Shown here: piece by piece, positions 16,543 to 25,099 of the stretch
How positions within the stretch are numbered: position 1 is the first letter of the stretch
Layout: the number at the start of each line of letters is the position of its first letter
Source of the DNA: Microvirga sp. Mcv34
GTDB lineage: Bacteria > Pseudomonadota > Alphaproteobacteria > Rhizobiales > Beijerinckiaceae
NCBI RefSeq assembly: GCF_024519725.1
Contig: NZ_JALJRK010000007.1
Span: 62,001 to 126,000 of the forward strand
Length of the DNA stretch: 64,000 nt
Direction of reading: 5' to 3'
Notes under the pieces: generated by a model
The model's database searches: none
Seen by the model: the letters and a program-made list of their open reading frames with translations, nothing else
Told to the model about the DNA's origin: nothing
Translations under genes and position numbers: made by a program

Positions 16543-17211
16543 ATGTTTGATCTCTCGCAGCTTTTCGGACCCGAAGTCGTCGCCTTCCTGATGGTAATCG
16601 GCATCGACCTGGCTCTCGCTGGCGACAATGCCATCGTCATCGGCATGGCCGCGGCTGGCCTTCCCAAGGAACAGCGCAACAAGGCGATTCTCCTCGGCGT
16701 CCTCGCTGCCACCGTCCTGCGCATCGCCTTCGCGCTGGTCACGACGCAACTTCTTCAGATCGTGGGCCTTCTGCTCGCCGGCGGCATCCTGCTTCTCTGG
16801 GTTTGCTGGAAGATGTGGCGCGAACTGCGCACGACGCATGAGGAAGAAGAGGCCGCCGAGGAGGCCTTGGAAGGCGTTGACCTCGACAAGGACGGCACCA
16901 TCGCCGGAAAGGCACCCCGCAAGACCTTCGCGCAGGCGGCTTGGCAGATCGTCATTGCCGACGTGTCCATGTCCCTCGACAACGTCCTCGCCGTGGCCGG
17001 CGCGGCGCGCGAGCATCCCTACATCCTCGCCTTCGGCCTGCTTCTGTCGATCGCCCTCATGGGCATCGCGGCCTCGTACATCGCCCGCCTGCTCCAGCGC
17101 TTCCGCTGGATCGCCTATGTCGGTCTGGCGATCATTCTCTACGTGTCGATCAAGATGATCTACGAAGGCTTCCTCGAGGTGTATCCGCTGATGAACGGCG
17201 CCGTCGGCTAA
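16543..17211 (+). CDS. TerC-family integral membrane protein
   Basis: The 222-residue protein has about seven membrane spans. Its paired acidic motifs 'DLALAGDNAIVIGMAAAGL' (about residues 17-35) and 'DVSMSLDNVLAVAGAA' (about 138-153) define the TerC/Alx family, whose intramembrane Asp and Asn residues are tied to manganese export, tellurite resistance or metalation of secreted proteins. A hydrophilic acidic loop lies between (about 95-130). The ATG at 16543 follows GAGG with good spacing. A strongly structured leader precedes it, suggesting RNA-level control. A CCGTCGGC/GCCGACGG hairpin spans the stop codon. Confidence 0.9.
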   Translation: MFDLSQLFGPEVVAFLMVIGIDLALAGDNAIVIGMAAAGLPKEQRNKAILLGVLAATVLRIAFALVTTQLLQIVGLLLAGGILLLWVCWKMWRELRTTHEEEEAAEEALEGVDLDKDGTIAGKAPRKTFAQAAWQIVIADVSMSLDNVLAVAGAAREHPYILAFGLLLSIALMGIAASYIARLLQRFRWIAYVGLAIILYVSIKMIYEGFLEVYPLMNGAVG

Positions 17212-17316
17212 AGCCGACGGACCGATCGCCGAACGACCACGACAAGAGTTTCTCCCGCCTGCGCGAGATCATCTCTTTTCTCCAATTGACGGCGGGGATG
17301 CGGAAAGGCAGAGAGC

Positions 17317-18027
17317 GTGACGCTCATGTCTTCCGGTATCCGCCCTCATTTCTCCGCTGCAGGACTGCGCTACGGCGCCCGCGCGGCGCTGCCCGCCTTT
17401 CCCGGCTTCATCATGTTCGCCGTGGCCTTCGGCACGGCGGCCGCCCAGAAGGGATTGTCGCTCGGCGAAACGCTGGGCCTCTCAGCCTTCGTCTATGCGG
17501 GAGCCTCCCAGATGGTCGGGCTCGAAATCTGGCAGCAGGCCTGGACGCCTTCGACGATCCTCACGATCATGACCGTCACGGCCATCGTGAACGCGCGCAT
17601 GATCCTCCTGGGCGCGACCGTGCAGCCCTGGCTCAGGAACGAGCCGCTCGCCCGCACGGTCCTCAACCTGTTCCTGATCACGGAGGCCGGCTGGCTGGTC
17701 GGCACCCGCTACCACGGCGAAGGCGGCCGCGATGTCGGCGTGCTTCTGGGATGCGGGATCATCCTCTGGGTGGTCTGGCTCCTTGCAACGCTCAGCGGAT
17801 TCTTCGCGGGAGCCCTCGTGCCGGATCCGAGGCGGTTCGGCCTCGATCTCGTGATGCCGATCTTCTTCGGCGTCATGCTGGTGCCCTTGTGGAAAGGCGC
17901 GAAACCGGCCCTGCCCTGGCTCGTGGCGGGCCTCGTCTCCCTCGTGGTCCATGCCCTCGTGCCCGGCTACGGTTTTATCATCGCCGGCGCTCTGGCCGGA
18001 GTCGCGGCCGGAATGCTGATCGAATGA
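17317..18027 (+). CDS. azlC: Branched-chain amino acid exporter large subunit AzlC
   Basis: A 236-residue membrane protein with the AzlC pattern: 'GARAALPAFPGFIMFAVAFG' at the N-terminus, 'SAFVYAGASQMVGLEIW' (about residues 50-67), 'TIVNARMILLGA'-like 'AIVNARMILLGATVQPWL' (about 88-106) and 'LFLITEAGWLVGTRY'. AzlC and AzlD form a branched-chain amino acid efflux pump (YgaZ/YgaH in E. coli). I keep the GTG at 17317, which has GGAAAGG upstream; an in-frame ATG occurs three codons later. Its stop overlaps the azlD start (ATGA), so both subunits are co-translated. Confidence 0.93.
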   Translation: MTLMSSGIRPHFSAAGLRYGARAALPAFPGFIMFAVAFGTAAAQKGLSLGETLGLSAFVYAGASQMVGLEIWQQAWTPSTILTIMTVTAIVNARMILLGATVQPWLRNEPLARTVLNLFLITEAGWLVGTRYHGEGGRDVGVLLGCGIILWVVWLLATLSGFFAGALVPDPRRFGLDLVMPIFFGVMLVPLWKGAKPALPWLVAGLVSLVVHALVPGYGFIIAGALAGVAAGMLIE

Positions 18028-18347
18028 ACACGGCCGAGACGATCATCGCGAGCCCGTGGGGCTCGGTTCTCGCCATCGCCGCCATGGCGCTGGTGACATT
18101 CCTGTGCCGCATCGCAGGCGTCGTCGTGATGAGCCGGGTGCGGCTCACGCCACGCATCGAGCGGGGACTTCGCGCCCTGCCCGGCTCCATCATCCTGGCG
18201 ACGATCCTGCCGGTGGTGATCGACAACGGCCTGCCCGCGATCATCGCTCTGACGGCGGCCATCGTGGCGATGGTGGTGACGCGGATCGACATCGTCGGCC
18301 TTCTCGCAGGCCTAGGCACCCTCGCGGTCATCAGGGCTTTTGGCTGA
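18024..18347 (+). CDS. azlD: Branched-chain amino acid exporter small subunit AzlD
   Basis: The 107-residue protein has four hydrophobic spans. AzlD-family markers are 'ALVTFLCRIAGVVVM' in the first span, the polar 'PRIERGLRALPGSIILATILPVV' loop, and a C-terminal 'VTRIDIVGLLAGLGTLAVIRAF'. It pairs with AzlC, whose stop codon it overlaps by 3 nt. Its last 36 bp overlap the 3' end of the convergent phosphatase gene on the other strand. Confidence 0.9.
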   Translation: MNTAETIIASPWGSVLAIAAMALVTFLCRIAGVVVMSRVRLTPRIERGLRALPGSIILATILPVVIDNGLPAIIALTAAIVAMVVTRIDIVGLLAGLGTLAVIRAFG

Positions 18348-18794
18348 GCCCTGCTTGAGCCGCAGGCGGATGCGGTACATCAAACCGTCGCGAATGTTGC
18401 GATAGGCGTCGAGCACCTGCTCGCGCGAGCCCTGCGTGATGGTCGGGTCGGGCGTCGGCCAGTATTCCACCTCGGCCGCGATGGTGCGCGTCAGTTCGAG
18501 TGCCGCGTGATGGGCTTCCGGCGAGAGGGAGATGATGAGGTCGAAATTCAGCCCCTCCCATTCCTCCAGTTCCTGCAGCGTGCGCGGCTTGTGCTTGGAA
18601 GCGTCGATGCCGATCTCGGACAGGATCGACGCCGTGAACCCGTCCGCATCGCTTTTGCGGACACCGGCGGATTGCACATAGATCGACTGGCCGAAGTAAT
18701 GCCGCGCGATGGCTTCGGCCATGACGGAACGCACCGCATTCATGGCGCAGACGAACAGAACCGAATGGATCCGTTTCGAGCGGGGCTCGTCCAA
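18312..18794 (-). CDS. Low-molecular-weight protein-tyrosine-phosphatase/arsenate-reductase-fold protein
   Basis: This 160-residue protein has the LMW-PTP P-loop near its N-terminus: 'VLFVCAMNAVRSVMAEA' contains C-x5-R, with Cys as nucleophile and Arg for the phosphate. The general-acid Asp is likely in 'YWPTPDPT' (about residue 117). Two further Cys usual in thioredoxin-coupled arsenate reductases are not evident, so phosphatase activity is more likely than arsenate reduction. It follows the UPF0262 gene after 3 bp, in the hisD operon, an arrangement widespread in Hyphomicrobiales. Its 3' end overlaps azlD antisense by 36 bp. Confidence 0.88.
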   Translation of the reverse strand: MDEPRSKRIHSVLFVCAMNAVRSVMAEAIARHYFGQSIYVQSAGVRKSDADGFTASILSEIGIDASKHKPRTLQELEEWEGLNFDLIISLSPEAHHAALELTRTIAAEVEYWPTPDPTITQGSREQVLDAYRNIRDGLMYRIRLRLKQGSAKSPDDREGA

Positions 18795-18797
18795 GCG

Positions 18798-19283
18798 TCA
18801 GCCCCTCCAGTGAAGCGCGAAGATCAATGTGAAGATGCGGCGCGCCGTGTCGAAATCGAGGATCAGCTTGCCGTCCAGGCGCTTCATCAGGAGTTCGGCC
18901 GCCTCGTTGTGCAATCCGCGCCGTCCCATGTCGATGGCTTCGATCTGCGCCGGCGAGGCGGAACGGATGGCTTGGTAATAGCTGTCGCAGATCAGCTCGT
19001 AGTCGCGGATCGCCTTGCGGAACGGCGTCAGAGACAGGTGATGAGAGACAAGATGGGCGCCGTCCTGTGCCGTGACCTCGAAGCAGAGCTTCTTTTCGAC
19101 CAACGAAATCCGCAAGGCATAGGGGCCGCCTTCGTAGTTCGGCAGGGCGAAGTGGTTCGCCTCGAGGATATCGTAGATGGCAATCGCCCGCTCATGCTCC
19201 TGATCGGGATTGCCGCGGCCGATGGAGGCCTCGTCGAGCGTGACGGCAACCAGCCGGCTCCGCTCCTGCGCTTCGCTCCCCAT
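18798..19283 (-). CDS. UPF0262 family protein
   Basis: A 161-residue conserved alphaproteobacterial protein of unknown function. I start it at MGSEAQERS because that matches family length; the upstream extension is Arg/Gly-rich and atypical. Recognisable stretches are '[30 protein letters not shown]', split here at residues 10-38, and '[19 protein letters not shown]' near residue 85. It lies 17 bp after hisD and 3 bp before the phosphatase, so it is co-transcribed with histidine biosynthesis hisD. No catalytic motif is visible. Confidence 0.88.
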   Translation of the reverse strand: MGSEAQERSRLVAVTLDEASIGRGNPDQEHERAIAIYDILEANHFALPNYEGGPYALRISLVEKKLCFEVTAQDGAHLVSHHLSLTPFRKAIRDYELICDSYYQAIRSASPAQIEAIDMGRRGLHNEAAELLMKRLDGKLILDFDTARRIFTLIFALHWRG

Positions 19284-19300
19284 CCGCCTCCCCTTTATCC

Positions 19301-20593
19301 TTAAAGGTTCAGGCGGATCGCAACCGACCGCGCATGCCCCTCCAGTCCCTCCGAGCGCCCGAGCGTGATCGCCGCGGGGCCGAGCGCACGCAGCGCGTCC
19401 GCGTCGCATTTCAGGATCGAGGTTCGCTTCATGAAGTCAAGCACGCCGAGGCCCGAGGAGAAGCGGGCGGACCGGGCGGTAGGCAGCACGTGGTTGGGGC
19501 CGCCGACGTAGTCGCCGATGGCTTCCGGCGTGTGGCTGCCGAGGAAGATCGAGCCCGCGTTGCGGACTTTGGCTGCGAGCTCCTCGGCGTTCTCCGTCTC
19601 GATTTCGAGATGCTCGGGGGCAAGCCGATCCACGAGGGGAATGGCATTCTCGAGCCGGTCGATCAGGATGATGGCGCCGTAATCACGCCAGCTCGCCCGG
19701 GCGATCTCTGCCTTGGGCAAGGTTTCAAGCTGGCGCTCGACGGCCTTCTCGACCGCATCGGCGAGAGCGGGAGAATCCGTCACGAGGATCGACTGCGCGG
19801 CTGGGTCGTGCTCCGCCTGGGCCAGGAGATCGGCGGCGATCCAGTCCGGATTGCCATGCTGGTCCGCCAGGATCAGCACCTCGGAGGGGCCGGCGATCAT
19901 ATCGATGCCGACTTGGCCGAAGACACGACGCTTGGCGGCCGCCACATAGGCATTGCCGGGTCCGACGATCTTGGCGACCGGCTGAACCGCTTCCGTCCCG
20001 TAGGCGAGCGCCGCCACTGCCTGCGCGCCGCCGATGCGGAAGACCTCATCGACACCGGCCAGGCGCGCGGCCGCCAGGACGAGCGGGTTCGTCTCCCCCT
20101 TCGGCGTCGGCACCACCATGGCGATGCGCGGAACGCCCGCGACCTTCGCCGGGACGGCGTTCATGAGGACCGAGGACGGATAGCTGGCGCGGCCGCCGGG
20201 CACATAGAGGCCGACGGATTCGATCGCGGTCCAGCGCCAGCCCAGAGTAACGCCGAGCGGGTCCGTCGACATGGAATCCTGCGGGCGCTGGGCCCGGTGA
20301 TAGGTCTCGATGCGTTCCTTGGCCAGGGCCAGGGCTTCCAGCGCCTCCTTGGGGCACTGGGCCTCGGCCGCGTCGATCTCGGCATCCGAAACGCGCAGGG
20401 TCTCGGGCTGGAGCGCCAACCCGTCGAAGCGATAGGTGAAGTCGATCAGGGCCTCGTCGCCCCGCGCCACCACATCCTCAATGATCGCCCGGACAGCCTG
20501 ATCCACATCCTCCGACACCTCCCGCTTGGCGGCGAGAAGGGTAGCGAAAGCCAGCGGGAAGGACGGCTCCCGCGCATCGAGCCTCTGCGCCAT
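19301..20593 (-). CDS. hisD: Histidinol dehydrogenase
   Basis: The 430-residue enzyme has the normal HisD length when started at MAQRLDARE, whose ATG overlaps the TAA of the upstream DUF2948 gene (TAATG). Signature blocks include '[27 protein letters not shown]', here about residues 130-156, '[16 protein letters not shown]', '[15 protein letters not shown]' and '[14 protein letters not shown]', which contain the NAD-binding residues; later Glu/His pairs ('[11 protein letters not shown]', 'GNDVLP'-like '[18 protein letters not shown]') provide the zinc site. It catalyses the last two steps of histidine biosynthesis, L-histidinol to L-histidine, with 2 NAD+. Cytosolic homodimer. Confidence 0.98.
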   Translation of the reverse strand: MAQRLDAREPSFPLAFATLLAAKREVSEDVDQAVRAIIEDVVARGDEALIDFTYRFDGLALQPETLRVSDAEIDAAEAQCPKEALEALALAKERIETYHRAQRPQDSMSTDPLGVTLGWRWTAIESVGLYVPGGRASYPSSVLMNAVPAKVAGVPRIAMVVPTPKGETNPLVLAAARLAGVDEVFRIGGAQAVAALAYGTEAVQPVAKIVGPGNAYVAAAKRRVFGQVGIDMIAGPSEVLILADQHGNPDWIAADLLAQAEHDPAAQSILVTDSPALADAVEKAVERQLETLPKAEIARASWRDYGAIILIDRLENAIPLVDRLAPEHLEIETENAEELAAKVRNAGSIFLGSHTPEAIGDYVGGPNHVLPTARSARFSSGLGVLDFMKRTSILKCDADALRALGPAAITLGRSEGLEGHARSVAIRLNL

Positions 20594-21033
20594 TACGGGC
20601 GCCCCGCCGGTTGAAGCTGTTCCTCGTGCGAAGGGCGGCTTTCGGCAGCCCAGACCGGACCGGTATCTTTCATCTGCATTTCGATGCACTCCAGGTCCAC
20701 CTGGATGGCTCCACCGTCGGCAAAGATCAAGGTGGCAGTGCCCGATGGGGCATTGGTCTCCTCGAAGGCAATGGCGAGAAGGTTAAGAACAGCATCCTTG
20801 TTGGTCTGGTCGATGCCGCGGACGCGGACGCCCGTGACGTTCTCGAAATGCATGCAGGTGAGCCGGCGCTGGGGCCTGTCGGCCTCCCAGTCGTAACGGC
20901 GGGTCTGAATGGCGAAACGCCGTTCCTTCGGCAGATAGGCGATATCGCCCACACGCAGCAGGGAATCCTGCAGGTGAGCGGAGATGACGGCAAGATCTTC
21001 CGGATCGAAGGCGACAAGTCTCAGGAGGTCCAT
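20593..21033 (-). CDS. DUF2948 family protein
   Basis: A 146-residue soluble protein of a conserved alphaproteobacterial family with no assigned function. It begins 'MDLLRLVAFDPEDLAVISAHLQDS', where the family signature sits, followed by 'VGDIAYLPKERRFAIQTRRYDW' and an acidic C-terminal half with 'LTFADGGAIQLDV'-like 'LIFADGGAIQVDLECIE'. Its stop overlaps the hisD start. Between murA and hisD it is nearly always found in this order in Hyphomicrobiales, so an association with this operon is conserved, but the role is unknown. Confidence 0.9.
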   Translation of the reverse strand: MDLLRLVAFDPEDLAVISAHLQDSLLRVGDIAYLPKERRFAIQTRRYDWEADRPQRRLTCMHFENVTGVRVRGIDQTNKDAVLNLLAIAFEETNAPSGTATLIFADGGAIQVDLECIEMQMKDTGPVWAAESRPSHEEQLQPAGRP

Positions 21034-21135
21034 GGGCCACCAACCTATTGTTGAACTTTAAGGTTTAGGTAGAGAGCCCCCTGCCCTGGCGCAACCTGTC
21101 AAGGCCGCTTCTTCTTCCTGGCCTTCGAAAAGAGA

Positions 21136-21159
21136 AGGGCCGGCATCGATGCCGGCCCT
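21136..21159. terminator. Terminator after murA
   Basis: AGGGCCGGCATC / GATGCCGGCCCT is a perfect 24-bp palindrome just after the murA stop on the minus strand and is followed there by TCTCTTTTC, a U-rich run. It separates murA from the DUF2948-hisD operon. Confidence 0.85.
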
Positions 21160-21165
21160 GTCGTT

Positions 21166-22455
21166 TTAGCCCCTCAGGCGCTCGATCTGAGCGCCGCACC
21201 GGGCTAGCTTCGCTTCGAGGGCCTCGAAGCCGCGATCCAGGTGGTAGACCCTGTTGATGGTGGTTTCGCCTTCGGCCACGAGACCCGCGATGACCAGGGA
21301 CACGGAGGCCCGCAGATCGGTCGCCATGACGGGCGCTCCCTTGAGGCCGGGCACGCCGTCCACATAGGCGCTGTCGCCGTCCAGGCGGATCTGCGCGCCG
21401 AGGCGGGCGAGCTCCTGCACGTGCATGAAGCGGTTCTCGAAGATCGTTTCGCGGATGCGGGACGTCCCGTTCGCCCGGGTCATGAGCGCCATGAACTGGG
21501 CCTGCAGGTCGGTCGGGAAGCCCGGGAAGGGATCCGTGGTGATGTCGACCGGCTGAATGCCGTTGCCGTTGCGCCGGATGCGGATGCCCCCATGCGTCGG
21601 GGATACTTCCGCGCCTGCCTGGCCCAGAACGTCCAGAGCAGCCTGGAGATAATCGGGCCGGGTATTGTCGAGGACGATGTCGCCGCCCGTCATGGCGACC
21701 GCCATGGCATAGGTGCCCGTCTCGATCCGGTCCGGCATGACGTCATGGGAAGCGCCGCCGAGGCTGGTCACGCCTTCCACCACGATCTCAGAGGTGCCGG
21801 CTCCCTGGATCTTGGCGCCCATCTTGATGAGGCATTCAGCCAGATCCACCACCTCGGGCTCGCGGGCGGCATTGCGAATCACGGTGGTTCCCTGGGCCAG
21901 CGTCGCGGCCATCAGGGCCACATGGGTGCCGCCCACCGTCACCTTCGGGAAGTCGATTTCGGAGCCGATCAGCCCCTTCGGCGCCGTCGCCACCACGTAG
22001 CCGGCCTCGATCTCGATGGCCGCACCGAGCTTGGCGAGGGCCATGATGAGCAGGTCGACCGGCCGGGTGCCGATGGCGCAGCCGCCGGGCATGGACACCT
22101 TGGCATGGCCGAACCGGGCCACCAGGGGAGCAATGACCCAGAAGCTCGCCCGCATGGTCGAGACCAGCTCGTACGGGGCCGTGGTGTCGATGATGTTCTT
22201 TCCCGTCAGGCGGATGGTCTGCCCCGTCTCCGAGGACTGGCCGGGCCGGCGGCCGGCGATCGAGTGATCGACGCCGAAATTGCTCATGATCCGCAGGAGG
22301 GAAGAGATGTCCGCGAGGCGCGGCACGTTGCCGAGCTCCAGGGTCTCCTCCGTCAGGAGGCTGGCGATCATGAGTGGCAGGGCCGCATTCTTGGCACCTG
22401 AAATCGGAATCAAGCCGTTGAGAGGCGCGCCGCCCCGGATGCGAATGCGATCCAT
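21166..22455 (-). CDS. murA: UDP-N-acetylglucosamine 1-carboxyvinyltransferase MurA
   Basis: The 429-residue enzyme matches MurA length. It begins '[29 protein letters not shown]' (residues 1-29) with the Lys-Asn pair that binds substrate. The catalytic loop has '[15 protein letters not shown]', keeping the Cys that fosfomycin attacks. Later '[12 protein letters not shown]' and '[20 protein letters not shown]' are MurA hallmarks. It transfers enolpyruvate from PEP to UDP-GlcNAc, the first committed step of peptidoglycan synthesis in the cytosol. A 55-residue conserved small protein is encoded just upstream on the same strand. Confidence 0.98.
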   Translation of the reverse strand: MDRIRIRGGAPLNGLIPISGAKNAALPLMIASLLTEETLELGNVPRLADISSLLRIMSNFGVDHSIAGRRPGQSSETGQTIRLTGKNIIDTTAPYELVSTMRASFWVIAPLVARFGHAKVSMPGGCAIGTRPVDLLIMALAKLGAAIEIEAGYVVATAPKGLIGSEIDFPKVTVGGTHVALMAATLAQGTTVIRNAAREPEVVDLAECLIKMGAKIQGAGTSEIVVEGVTSLGGASHDVMPDRIETGTYAMAVAMTGGDIVLDNTRPDYLQAALDVLGQAGAEVSPTHGGIRIRRNGNGIQPVDITTDPFPGFPTDLQAQFMALMTRANGTSRIRETIFENRFMHVQELARLGAQIRLDGDSAYVDGVPGLKGAPVMATDLRASVSLVIAGLVAEGETTINRVYHLDRGFEALEAKLARCGAQIERLRG

Positions 22456-22516
22456 CGAATTCCCCTTACAATATTTTTAGCGAGCCAAGCGCTATGCGCG
22501 TCTCGAGCCCATCCGG

Positions 22517-22684
22517 CTAGTCGGACGGCTTGTCGCGCTCGTTCGTAACGCTCAAGCTCCCGGTTTCGGTTCCGGGCGCCTTCGCGGCCTGCCGTCCCCG
22601 AGCTTGAGCCTTGCGACGCTTAAGATTCTCTTTCAAGGCTGCCTTGAGCCGGTCAGCTTTCTCTTGCGATTTCACGTCAGTCAT
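22517..22684 (-). CDS. Conserved small basic protein upstream of murA (55 aa)
   Basis: Reading the minus strand from the ATG at 22684 gives 55 residues beginning MTDVKSQEKADRLKAALKEN and ending at TAG (22517-22519). The first half is a highly charged predicted helix (Lys/Arg-rich, 'LKRRKAQARGRQ'), the second half a flexible Ser/Thr/Pro tail. Small proteins of this type are commonly annotated next to murA in Hyphomicrobiales. It lies 61 bp upstream of murA on the same strand and may be co-transcribed. Role unknown; the basic helix suggests nucleic-acid or ribosome contact. Confidence 0.75.
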   Translation of the reverse strand: MTDVKSQEKADRLKAALKENLKRRKAQARGRQAAKAPGTETGSLSVTNERDKPSD

Positions 22685-22838
22685 GGTTCACGCGACCCAT
22701 CGTCGCCTTTATCAAATAGAGGCTTCGCAAGCGGCTCTCAACCGCAATATCACGGTTCAGGACTTTGACCCGGATCAATGCGATCTGGCATAATAAGTCC
22801 AGGATCCCCGGGCATTGCATTGCCCACCCGGTGAGATG

Positions 22839-24065
22839 ATGGATTATCAGAACTTCTTCACGTCAGCCCTCGATCGCCTCCAGGCCGAGCGGCGCTATCG
22901 CGTTTTTGCCGATATCGAGCGGCTGGCCGGCCGTTATCCCCAGGCGATCTGGCACTCACCGGAGGGCCCGCGCCCCATCACCGTCTGGTGCTCCAACGAC
23001 TATCTCGGCATGGGCCAGAACCGAGACGTGACCCGCGCCATGGTGGAGGCCGCCTGGCGGCTCGGAACCGGCGCCGGCGGCACCCGCAACATCTCCGGCA
23101 ACAGCAATCCCATCGTGGCGCTCGAAGCCGAACTCGCCGACCTGCACGGCAAGGAGGCGGCCCTCGTCTTCACCTCGGGCTATGTTTCGAACCAGACCGG
23201 GATCTCGACGCTGGCCAAGCTGATTCCGAACTGCCTGATCCTCTCGGATGCGCTCAACCACAACTCGATGATCGAGGGCGTGCGCCAGTCCGGCTGCGAC
23301 AAGGCGATCTTCCGCCACAACGACCTCGATCACCTGGAAGAGCTGCTCCGGGCGGCGGGCGACCGGCCGAAGCTGATCGTGTTCGAGAGCGTCTATTCCA
23401 TGGACGGCGACATCTCGCCCATCCATGCCATCTGCGACCTCGCCGAGCGCTATGGCGCCATGACCTATATCGACGAGGTCCATGCGGTCGGCATGTACGG
23501 CCCTCGCGGTGCCGGCATCGCCGAGCGCGAGGGCGCCATGCACCGGATCGACGTGATCGAGGGTACGCTGGGCAAGGCCTTCGGCGTCATGGGCGGATAT
23601 CTGACCGGCACCAAGGCCGTGATGGATGCGATCCGCAGCTTCGCGCCGGGCTTCATCTTCACCACCGCCCTGCCCCCGGCAGTTGCTGCGGCGGCGACGG
23701 CCTCGATCCGGCATCTCAAGGCATCGTCCGCCGAGCGCCAGCAGCAGCAGCGCCAGGTGGCCCGCACAAAGGCGGTCCTGTCCGGCGTCGGCCTGCCCGT
23801 CCTCGACACCGCCACGCATATCGTGCCGGTGATGGTGGGCGACGCGGAGGCCTGCAAGGCGGCGTCCGACCGGCTTCTGGACAAGCACGGCATCTATATC
23901 CAGCCGATCAACTATCCCACCGTGCCCCGCGGCACCGAGCGCCTGCGCATCACGCCGGGGCCGTTCCACTCGAACGCCCATATCGACGCCCTGGCGGCCG
24001 CCCTCGTGGAAGTCTGGACGGCGCTCCGGCTTCCGCTGGAGCCAAAAATCCAGGCTGCCGAATAA
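22839..24065 (+). CDS. hemA: 5-aminolevulinate synthase
   Basis: The 408-residue PLP enzyme belongs to the alpha-oxoamine synthase family. '[15 protein letters not shown]' (about residue 50), '[21 protein letters not shown]', '[13 protein letters not shown]' (the PLP Asp/His region) and '[14 protein letters not shown]', with the Schiff-base Lys, are diagnostic for HemA rather than KBL or BioF. It condenses glycine with succinyl-CoA to 5-aminolevulinate, starting tetrapyrrole synthesis by the Shemin route of alphaproteobacteria. I start at the second of two adjacent ATGs, which gives better spacing to GGTGAG. Confidence 0.97.
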   Translation: MDYQNFFTSALDRLQAERRYRVFADIERLAGRYPQAIWHSPEGPRPITVWCSNDYLGMGQNRDVTRAMVEAAWRLGTGAGGTRNISGNSNPIVALEAELADLHGKEAALVFTSGYVSNQTGISTLAKLIPNCLILSDALNHNSMIEGVRQSGCDKAIFRHNDLDHLEELLRAAGDRPKLIVFESVYSMDGDISPIHAICDLAERYGAMTYIDEVHAVGMYGPRGAGIAEREGAMHRIDVIEGTLGKAFGVMGGYLTGTKAVMDAIRSFAPGFIFTTALPPAVAAAATASIRHLKASSAERQQQQRQVARTKAVLSGVGLPVLDTATHIVPVMVGDAEACKAASDRLLDKHGIYIQPINYPTVPRGTERLRITPGPFHSNAHIDALAAALVEVWTALRLPLEPKIQAAE

Positions 24066-24086
24066 AGATCATTTTCAAGCTTGCAT

Positions 24087-24119
24087 GGAGGGCTGCCCTG
24101 TGGCAGTAAGCGGCCCTCC
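24087..24119 (+). terminator. Hairpin after hemA
   Basis: GGAGGGC / GCCCTCC (7 bp) encloses a second CTGCC / GGCAG stem, 21 bp after the hemA stop and 10 bp before tRNA-Thr. No clear U-run follows, so it may be a weak terminator or an RNA processing signal. Confidence 0.55.
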
Positions 24120-24129
24120 CCGTTGGCGC

Positions 24130-24204
<75 letters not shown>

Positions 24205-24419
24205 GCCAAACGCCTGACACGGTGGTTCGAACCCCGCTCCAGGCCAAGCGCCCCGACGATGCGCGGGCACGACCTTCTTTGCATCAAAAACCTGTCCGAA
24301 AGTGCAGTTCCCTTCAGGCTGCAGCTTTGCAATACTTGAGCCCATGGAACATCTGCCCCTCAGGGCAGGCATTCCGGCCAAAATGACCGGGGGAAAACCT
24401 CCGGCATATGGGGGAACTC

Positions 24420-24704
24420 ATGAAGAACGTGGCCAGCGCGCCCGAGATCGCGGATCCGTATGCGGCGCTCGAAAAAATCTTGAAAGTGATCGGCAGAACG
24501 TGGCTGAGCGAGGAATGGCGCCTCGAGGATATTCGCCTTCTGGCTCAGGAAGCCGTCGCATCCCGCGGAACGATTGCATCACGCGGGAAAAGGGTGAACG
24601 GGAAACGGCCCGCAGGTACAACCCCGTCTCTCAAGCCGCAGGTTCATTTCAAGCCGGACCTCCCGCTCACGCCCTCGAAGCGGGGCGAGCGCCACCCGTC
24701 CTAA
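24420..24704 (+). CDS. Hypothetical small protein (94 aa)
   Basis: Starts at the ATG at 24420 directly after GGGGGAACTC, a plausible ribosome site. The N-terminal half, 'EIADPYAALEKILKVIGRTWLSEEWRLEDIRLLAQEA' across residues 8-44, reads as well-formed amphipathic helices; the C-terminal half is basic and Pro/Ser-rich, likely disordered. I do not recognise a family. It is a lone gene between tRNA-Thr and the metalloprotease. Codon composition fits its neighbours, but the case rests on the ribosome site and helix pattern only. Confidence 0.5.
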   Translation: MKNVASAPEIADPYAALEKILKVIGRTWLSEEWRLEDIRLLAQEAVASRGTIASRGKRVNGKRPAGTTPSLKPQVHFKPDLPLTPSKRGERHPS

Positions 24705-25099
24705 GCACCAAACATGAAATCCGAGACTGATCGAGCGTTCGATTCTGGGGCGCGAAGCTCCAGGGCTCACGCGCAGGGCCACGGTACGCCACCATGCGGC
24801 ATGTTGTCGATTGGGTCCGATTCCCGGCAGATGCCCTTTTAGTCCTATCGCAAATCGCTTAAAGGCTCTGGCGCGAGAACGCGCGAGTTCACTGTAAGTA
24901 AAAGCGGCCGACGGATCCTGCATTCGTCAATGTTTATTGTTTCAATGTAACAACAAGTTCGCGAACGCGATAAACTCTTACGTTTAAGCTTTTCGAAAGC
25001 AGCGGATTTTACTCTCAGCTCGCACGGCTGCCTGGTGTTTGCAGGCGACAGCTCGCACGAACCTTCGCCTTATCACCATCTCTATTCGATTGAAGAACC
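24705..25099. other. Intergenic region upstream of the metalloprotease
   Basis: About 395 bp; 24920-25010 is strikingly AT-rich for this genome (runs such as TGTTTATTGTTTCAATG) and should hold the protease promoter. A 10-bp palindrome GTTCGCGAAC lies at 24957-24966. No coding frame or RNA is evident. Confidence 0.5.

Noticed and set aside
24225-24247. T-arm-like GGTTCGAACC sequence downstream of tRNA-Thr
   Set aside because: The flanking bases do not form a T-stem or acceptor stem; not a second tRNA.
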